From: Agaricus subrufescens
Lineage: Eukaryota > Basidiomycota > Agaricomycetes > Agaricales > Agaricaceae
Length of the DNA stretch: 64,000 bases
NCBI GenBank assembly: GCA_029945375.1
Contig: CM057057.1
Span: 4,588,001-4,652,000 of the forward strand
Direction of reading: 5' to 3'
Shown here: in pieces, positions 57,836 to 64,000 of the stretch
Layout: each line of letters opens with the position of its first letter
Position numbering within the stretch: the stretch's first letter is position 1
Made by a program: the position numbers and the translations under genes
Notes under the pieces: model-generated
Told to the model about the DNA's origin: nothing
The model's input: only the letters and a program-made list of their open reading frames with translations
Databases searched by the model: none

Positions 57836-58787
57836 ATGGCTGCGCTTTCCATCGTTCGAGCATATCAATACTCTTTCCATACCCGTCCCAACGTTACCCT
57901 TGCGCTCGCCGGCGGATCACTAAATGCCTTTGCCGACTTCGTAGCTCAGGTTGCTCAAAATGCCGTAGGCTCCTAGTTTCTCGATGGAAGCCATACAAAA
58001 AACAAGAACGCTAATTTTGCGAGTAGACCAGGGCTGAGCATGAGCCGTACCGTCCATACGACTATGCCCGCACCGCACGTTTTTTCGGTTTTGGGATGAC
58101 CATCAGTTAGTTTACTCGTTTATGACAAATGATTCATTGATCAGATAACTGACTGCCTTTTCAATACCAAACAGGCCCTGTTATGGGTCGATGGAACGCC
58201 ATTCTCGAGGCCCGGTTCCCCCTCAAACTTTTTCGCCATTCCGACAAGATAAGCCTTAGTGCCTTAGCAAAGCGTGTTGCTTGCGACCAGCTCATAATGT
58301 ACGTATCTCCGTCATTCAGTTCGTCATGTCATTCACCTTCGTCATTTTCAGGGCCCCAGTTGGAGTAAGTGTCTCCACCATCAACATTCACACCACCCGT
58401 CTTATCATGTTCATGTTCTTTTCAGTTATGCTATTTTCTAGGATTTATGGGCATCGCCGAAGGCCGACCTCCACAACAAATAGCTGAGAAGTTTACAGAT
58501 CTATTCGGCACGGTTCTCGTCGCTAATTGGAAAGCCTGGCCGTTAGCACAAGTACGCTTATACTTTTCATTGAGTGGCAGCACCTCATTCGTTCGGCAGC
58601 TCATCAACTTTCGATATATGCCACTCCCCTATCGGGTTCCATTCACCCAAAGTTGTGGAGTTCTATGGACTCTCTACCTATCTTTGTTGAATTCTCAGTA
58701 AGTCGAACCCTGTTTGTTGGGAGCCTTGTTTTAATTCCTTTGCATAGGGAGGATGTTAAACAAGACAGGAATTCATCTCGTAAATAG
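57836..58787 (+). CDS. Mpv17/PMP22 family membrane protein
   Basis: Seven exons (57836-57964, 58027-58105, 58175-58298, 58352-58364, 58426-58551, 58600-58697, 58748-58787) give 202 residues, the family length. Landmarks are RAYQYSFHTRPNVTLALAGG, LNAFADFVAQ, YRPYDYARTARFFGFGMTIS, PVMGRWNAILEARFPLK, ALAKRVACDQLIMAPVGLCY, NWKAWPLAQLINFRYMPLPY and RVPFTQSCGVLWTLYLSLLN. These are the diagnostic Mpv17 signatures (DQ.i.AP and W..WP..Q.iNF). Members sit in mitochondrial inner or peroxisomal membranes; which one applies here is unclear. Exon 4 is 13 nt and encodes the MAPVG core. The C-terminal exon (QEDVKQDRNSSRK) is less certain, since a stop follows directly if the last intron is retained. Confidence 0.92.
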
Positions 58788-58987
58788 AAGATGCTTCAAT
58801 TTAACCTATAGGCCAAGCAGTCTTCCATGCTCTAATTTATTAAAGTGTTCTGTATCACAACTGTAGCTTATTGTTTGTTTAATGTTCTGGGACATATCTA
58901 CATGCTACTGGATATTTCACACATACGAGTTTTCATAGATACATAGAATATATATTTGCAATACTTTTCGTCAGTAGTTTCGAGATA

Positions 58988-61900
58988 CTACGATGTCCCA
59001 TACTTATGCTTGAAGTATGCAGGGGGCAGTGTTCTAAGCACGTCGACGAGAGGTCGCTCCACAACCACCAATTCTCCATCGTCAAGGAAATCGACGTGTA
59101 GGATAGGCCGATAATGTGTTACCAATCTACTCGAAGAGTTAGTCAGACTCTCCTCCGTCGAGGCCTGAACATCAACTTGGTCTTGTTGTGGGCGCCTTCT
59201 CTTTCTGCTGGTCTTGGCATGACCACCAGTCGTAGATAACGACAACGGGAGTTTGATCAACCAATTAGCACCCCATAATAACGCATAACGCGATTTCCCT
59301 CCATCTTCCTCCTTTTGTTGGCTACCGTTCTTCTCGGTGCTCATGTCATTAGAAGCGGGTAACAAGGGAGGGGGAGGGAAAGAAATGCCAAGGATTGCAT
59401 CGTGAAGAGTGACGAGTTTTTTGGCAACAGGTGACGGCGAAAATGACGAGAGCGATAAGTTTTTGCTCCATGATGGGAATTGCCGTGCCTCCACATCATA
59501 GACTTGTAATGTATTGTCGGGAAAGGCAAGAAAGAGAACGTTGGGATCTGCTGGTGAAAAGGCAAAACATCCGACAAGAAGAGGGAATGTGGGAAGGAGA
59601 CAATGATGCTAGACGACACCTGGTATTAGAAAACAGAGATTTAAGTAAATGTCGATGACTTACGGATATCGAGTCTAGGTTGAATATATGCGTATGTCGC
59701 TGATCGTCAGATGTCGCTAACCACTGGCCATCTGGACTGATAGCTAGCCGTAGAATGCAGGGTATGATATCTGCTTTTATGTTTTGATCATCATCGGAAT
59801 CGCTATCTTCTCCACTTGTAGCTTCTCCACTGACGCTTTCTTCTGCACCTTCCATATCAACATCTTCTCCCTCCGCGTAATTGCCATTAACCAAGCCTCC
59901 GTTCTGTTTTGAGTGTTTGAGTGATTTCACGACACGATCTCCAACAACACTTTCTTTTAGCCGGTGGTGGTCAAACCTTCTAAGTAGTCGGGGTATCTCT
60001 TGTATAAGATCGAAAATGAGGATATAAGACGTCTGTGCGGTGCAGAACACGAGTTTTGAGGAGTCCGGTGTAAACCGTAATGTGGCAGCACCGAGACTCG
60101 TTTTTGAAGAAGCGTTGGGAATACTAGAATAAATCAAGGCGGGGAAGCCTTTGATTCTTTTTAGAGAGACTTGGCCAAGATCCTATAACATCATTATCAG
60201 TCAATGATTACAATGGCAATCAGTTTGGGGACGCGTACGTCTGTGGACAGAAAAAATAGTTTTGCCTCATACATATCTGAGACCGCTAGCCATCGTCCAT
60301 CTTCAGAGATCTCTCCGGCGACCAGGTTTCCGGTCACATTGAGTTCCATATCCAATACCTTCTCCCAACCCCCATTCCAAGGTTCTTGTTCATCCCCTTG
60401 CGACTCGTCCACCGTATTATCTAGTGGCTTCTTCAAAATTCGCCAGACACTCAGCCCGGCCTCCCGCAAGCACAACATCAATCTTTGTTTTCTTGATACA
60501 CGGACGGCGTTTCCAACAGTGTATGAGATACGACGATGGTATGCATCACCAAAAGTGGAATCTGTACTTGTGACCAGGGGATTGATAACTTTCGTTACAG
60601 TGCTTTCCGGGAGGGCTGCAGGGCTGAGGACAATAGACATATCAAGTCCCCCAGAAGCGAGGACTGGTGCGATTTCTATAGGATAGGTACGTTTGTATGC
60701 TTTTGGAAGGGGTGTGTAAGGGGGCCATGACGCCAGTGCGCGGACATCATGTGAATGCATACGTCGGGAAGCAGTTTGTGCCCAACGAACGCTAGTAGAA
60801 GTTGATGAAGAGTTTGTCTGGACAAGGGAGAATTGAACAGTCTTTTGGTCTACTCCAGAGGTATAGACAGCTTTGCCTTCTGGATTGATGGTGAGGGTGA
60901 GGACGTCAGCGCCATGGGCTTGAAAGGAATGGAGTTGTGTGCATGTCCGTTGATCCCAAAATTTCACATTCCCGAGAGAATCTCCCGAGACGATGGTACC
61001 ATCACTGATCGAAAATGTTAGCAACGCTCCAATTTTTTGCGCAAGAGTGTTGGTAGCTACCCCAAGGTGCCAACAGCCCAAACGAGTGTGCGTTCACCGC
61101 GAATTTTATCCACTGCCATACGCTCGAGTGATCGTCCTGTTCGCGCATCCCACTTTCGAAGACAGTTATCTGAGCAACCGGTTACGAGCCACGAATCTTT
61201 CCATTCATCTTCGTCTTCGGAATCACTGTCGGAATCGTCTTTGTTCAGACTTTCAGTTTTAGGCTGAGGCAAGGGTGGTCCCCAAGCAATGCTAAGAATC
61301 CGGCCAGTAGCCCGATCAAACCGACTATGATGAGCGAGACTATCGTTCTCCACTGAAATTAAATGGACTGTGCCATCTTCACAACCCAACGCAAGAAAAG
61401 TGGAAGCTGGGTTGGCTGCTACACACCAAATTGTACCGCCTTGCGAGCTAATTGTTCTCTGGTAACTGGATGAATTTAATGACAACCTGCAAAAAGGAGG
61501 GCCCAGCGCACCTTCACGCAAGAGAGATCGAGATTCCATTCGAGCAATTCGCTCCCTCCTCCAGAACTGAATAATCGCAGGTCTGATATTGAAGGAACAT
61601 CATCTGTATCAAGGCCGCCAGGATAGCGAATGACAAAGGTTAGGGAATCAACCTTGGAGGGGTAGGGGCCTGGCATTGTCTACAAGACTAAGAGTCTGCA
61701 TCCTCTTTCAGGCTGGGTTATTCTTACCTTTCTAACAACCCAGGCTTGAGAACATTGTACACTCCGTTCTGAGCCAGCCCATTCACATAGATCTATATTT
61801 CCATTTGCGTGCCCAACAGCGAGAGTCCCGTATCGTAATGGCTTTTTCCCCGTTGTTTTCCGCTTCGCGCGATTGACTGGAGGTAATGGTAAAGGCGGGA

Positions 61901-61991
61901 ACGCGAGTGCAGTGACCGCAGAGGGCGCATAATCGACAAAACGACAACGGTGGACGGCGAGGTTTGTTGTATTGCGTCCACCGGGGAGCAT
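58988..61991 (-). CDS. UTP4: U3 snoRNP component Utp4 (cirhin), WD40 protein
   Basis: Six exons (complement) 61728-61991, 61512-61679, 61061-61458, 60239-61004, 59664-60182 and 58988-59608 give 911 residues. The N-terminus (VHRCRFVDYAPSAVTALAFP) and WD repeats are typical: YGTLAVGHANGNIDLCEWAG, GGTIWCVAANPASTFLALG, EDEWKDSWLVTGCSDNCLRK, DGTIVSGDSLGNVKFWDQR, AHGADVLTLTINPEGKAVYT, ILRLAISPDGQWLATSDDQR and GCFAFSPADPNVLFLAFPDN. Acidic inserts (DDSDSDSEDEDEW, GEDVDMEGAEESVSGE) interrupt blades. Utp4 is a t-UTP subunit of the small-subunit processome linking rDNA transcription to 18S processing in the nucleolus. It is divergent from SF3B2 with about 138 bp between start codons. Confidence 0.95.
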
Positions 61992-62129
61992 TGTGCAAAA
62001 TATTTTCCGGAAGAGATTCCAAAACTTTTCTCGGTGATCAAAATCATTGCCACAACGTGACTCGGACAAACAACCTCTTCACCCTCGTACTCAGTAACTC
62101 CACCTTCCACTCTCCACGCGCCGTCCACC
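61992..62129. promoter_or_regulatory. 138-bp shared promoter, UTP4 / SF3B2
   Basis: Only 138 bp separate the start codons of two essential RNA-processing genes on opposite strands. No TATA box was seen. Co-regulation is inferred from the spacing. Confidence 0.5.
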
Positions 62130-64000
62130 ATGGCCACCGCCATCTCAACAACACCCGCACTCAATGGTCAGCCTGATGGGAAACCCAAGGCCAAGTCGAA
62201 AAATCAACTCAGGCGGCTGAAGCAGAAGCAAAAGAAGGCTGCTGGTCTGGACGGGACGGAATCCGTGGTGCGTAGCCAGTTCAACACCGTACACAAATCT
62301 TCTGAATCTGTAGCATATCAGCGTGGGGAATCAATAGACACAGAGAGCGTGAAACAGGAGGACGAAGAGATGCCCATGGCTTACGTCGAGGAACTGAAGG
62401 ACGGCAACTATGAACAGTTTGCGGAAGTCTTCGCGCGGTTCCGGCCACCGCCTGAGCCCACCTCCGTAGGTGCTCCAATCTTATCTTCTCTGCCTTTTGC
62501 CTGACTCTGTTTCTTAGACTGTAAAAGCTGAGCCTACCAAGGGCGAAGTAATATACTCGGATGATGAAGTAGAATCTGCTGAGGATTCCGATGCTGAAAC
62601 TAAAAAGCCTCTGTCGAAGAAGAAGCAGCGCAAAATGCATCGCCTGTCGGTCGCAGAACTCAAGCAGCTCGTGACAAAGCCTGAAGTAGTTGAGTGGACA
62701 GACGTTACGGCGGCAGACCCTCGACTACTCCTTCACCTCAAATCATATCGCAATACTGTTCCTATCCCAGCGCACTGGTCAGCAAAAAGAGACTATCTAC
62801 AAGGAAAGAGGGGTATTGAGAAGCCTCCCTTCCAGCTACCCTCTTACATCGCAGATACGGGCATTGCGACAATGCGAGATGCGGTAAAGGAGAAGGAAGC
62901 GAACATGAGCTTGAAAGCAAAAACGAGAGAGAGGGTGCAACCGAAAATGGGCAAAATTGACATTGACTATCAGAAATTGCACGATGCTTTCTTCAAATTC
63001 CAAACTAAACCCCCAGTCACCGGTTTTGGTGAAATGTACGTGTAATTTCCAATTTGCCAGCCCAATAGGCTGACCCAGTACTCAGGTATTATGAAGGCAA
63101 GGAATTCGAGACTTCGCTAAAGGAAAAGCGTCCGGGCGATCTGTCACCTGAACTTGTAGAAGCCCTGTCAATCCCTCCACTTGCGCCCCCTCCCTGGTTG
63201 ATTAGCATGCAACGGTTTGGGCCGCCACCCAGTTACCCTACACTAAGGATACCTGGCTTGAATGCACCTATTCCCGAAGGGTAAGTGACCTTGCGGATAT
63301 CTCAGAATCGTCACTCTTATAACTGTCTCTAGTGCACAGTGGGGTTTCCATCCAGGAGGGTGGGGTAAACCCCCATTGGATGAGTATAACCGACCCCTTT
63401 ATGGCGATGTATTCGGCGTACTACCCAAAGTCTCTGATACTGGAGTAAGTTCCCTTGTCATCTGGTTGTTATAAGGTATTTATCAGCATTTTTAGCTTGG
63501 TGAGCCAGTTGACAAGGCAGCTTGGGGTGAACTAGAGCCTGAAGAAGGTACGTACATATCCCTATTTTATACTGCTCGAATTGAACTATTTTTTTGCAGA
63601 GGAAGAGAGCGAAGAAGAATCAGAAGAGGAAGAAGAGGAAGAGGTGGCCGACGTGTCTATGGAGGGAACTCAAACACCGTCGGGTCTCGAGACGCCGTCT
63701 GGGATGGCTAGCGTCGTTTCGACTGTTGCCGGAGGCCTTGAGACGCCAGACTTCCTCGAGCTACGCAAGAATGCAAGACCGTCATCTGATACAGACGAAT
63801 CAGGGCCCAGAAGTCTATACCATGTTGTTCCGGAGAAGCAGACTAGTGTCCGTGGCTTCATGGGAAGTGAACGAGGATACGATGTGTCTGGTGTTAGTGG
63901 TAACTCCCTACCGGTTCTAGGCGACGAACGTTCAACTAAGGTAAAGATCTACATAATGATTCCTCTCCTTTAGCTGATGAATGTCCGTTCAAATAGAAGA
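62130..64000 (+). CDS. SF3B2: Splicing factor 3b subunit 2 (SF3B2/SAP145/Cus1), cut by right edge
   Basis: Exons 62130-62465, 62518-63035, 63086-63280, 63333-63444, 63496-63547 and 63600-63940 are visible; the gene continues past the right edge. Landmarks are SKNQLRRLKQKQKKAAG, QFAEVFARFRPPPEP, KKKQRKMHRLSVAELKQLVT, the DUF382 core VVEWTDVTAADPRLLLHLKS with YRNTVPIPAHWSAKRDYLQ, and the PSP domain ISMQRFGPPPSYPTLRIPGL, NAPIPEGAQWGFHPGGWGKP and LYGDVFGV. An acidic Glu run follows. SF3B2 is part of the U2 snRNP and anchors it near the branch point. The donor at 63941 is clear, but the next acceptor cannot be fixed within the window. Confidence 0.96.

Overview
The window is nuclear DNA of a filamentous basidiomycete, most likely an agaricomycete mushroom-type fungus. 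The reasons are dense protein genes on both strands, many very short spliceosomal introns (mostly about 45-75 nt) with GT-AG ends, exons often under 100 nt, and basidiomycete-style proteins. These include a histidine-rich DinB-fold protein, a fungal Ras2-type GTPase with a CAAX box, a Ctr copper transporter and a BTB protein. Every gene model below was assembled by hand, by joining exons whose splice phases close and whose joined protein matches a known family. No gene has been checked against transcripts.

Layout. 0-13.5 kb is gene-dense: an Rpd3-type histone deacetylase cut by the left edge, a DinB-like protein, succinyl-CoA ligase beta (LSC2), a 1603-residue disordered protein, the head-to-head pair BCAS2/SPF27 and complex I 30-kDa subunit, and MTC1. 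13.5-29.2 kb alternates genes with gene-poor stretches: PXMP4, a BTB protein, a Ras GTPase, the head-to-head pair Yippee and Ulp1 SUMO protease, and Bet1. 29-34.7 kb holds one unknown gene and a cluster of non-autonomous DNA transposons: a fold-back element and three members of one long-TIR family, two of them with perfect 9-bp target duplications. 34.7-43 kb carries APC11, two membrane-protein genes, SAGA subunit Sgf11 and a four-CBS/PB1 protein. 43-52 kb is gene-poor, with a Ctr copper transporter and a 14-exon MFS transporter. 52-64 kb is gene-dense housekeeping: Pom33/TMEM33, Has1 helicase, peptidyl-tRNA hydrolase 2, a small secreted protein, an Mpv17-family protein, Utp4 and SF3B2 (cut by the right edge).

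The genes do not form one pathway. Recurring themes are ribosome biogenesis (Has1, Utp4), splicing (BCAS2, SF3B2), chromatin (Rpd3, Sgf11), ubiquitin/SUMO (APC11, Ulp1) and organelle membranes (PXMP4, Mpv17, Pom33, Bet1). Several essential genes are arranged head to head with only about 45-140 bp between start codons.

The most unusual signal is splicing. A 2-nt internal exon is needed to restore the Ras effector loop. Further micro-exons of 6, 11 and 13 nt are needed in other genes. Two introns require GC-AG boundaries. The second notable signal is the nested transposon cluster immediately upstream of APC11.
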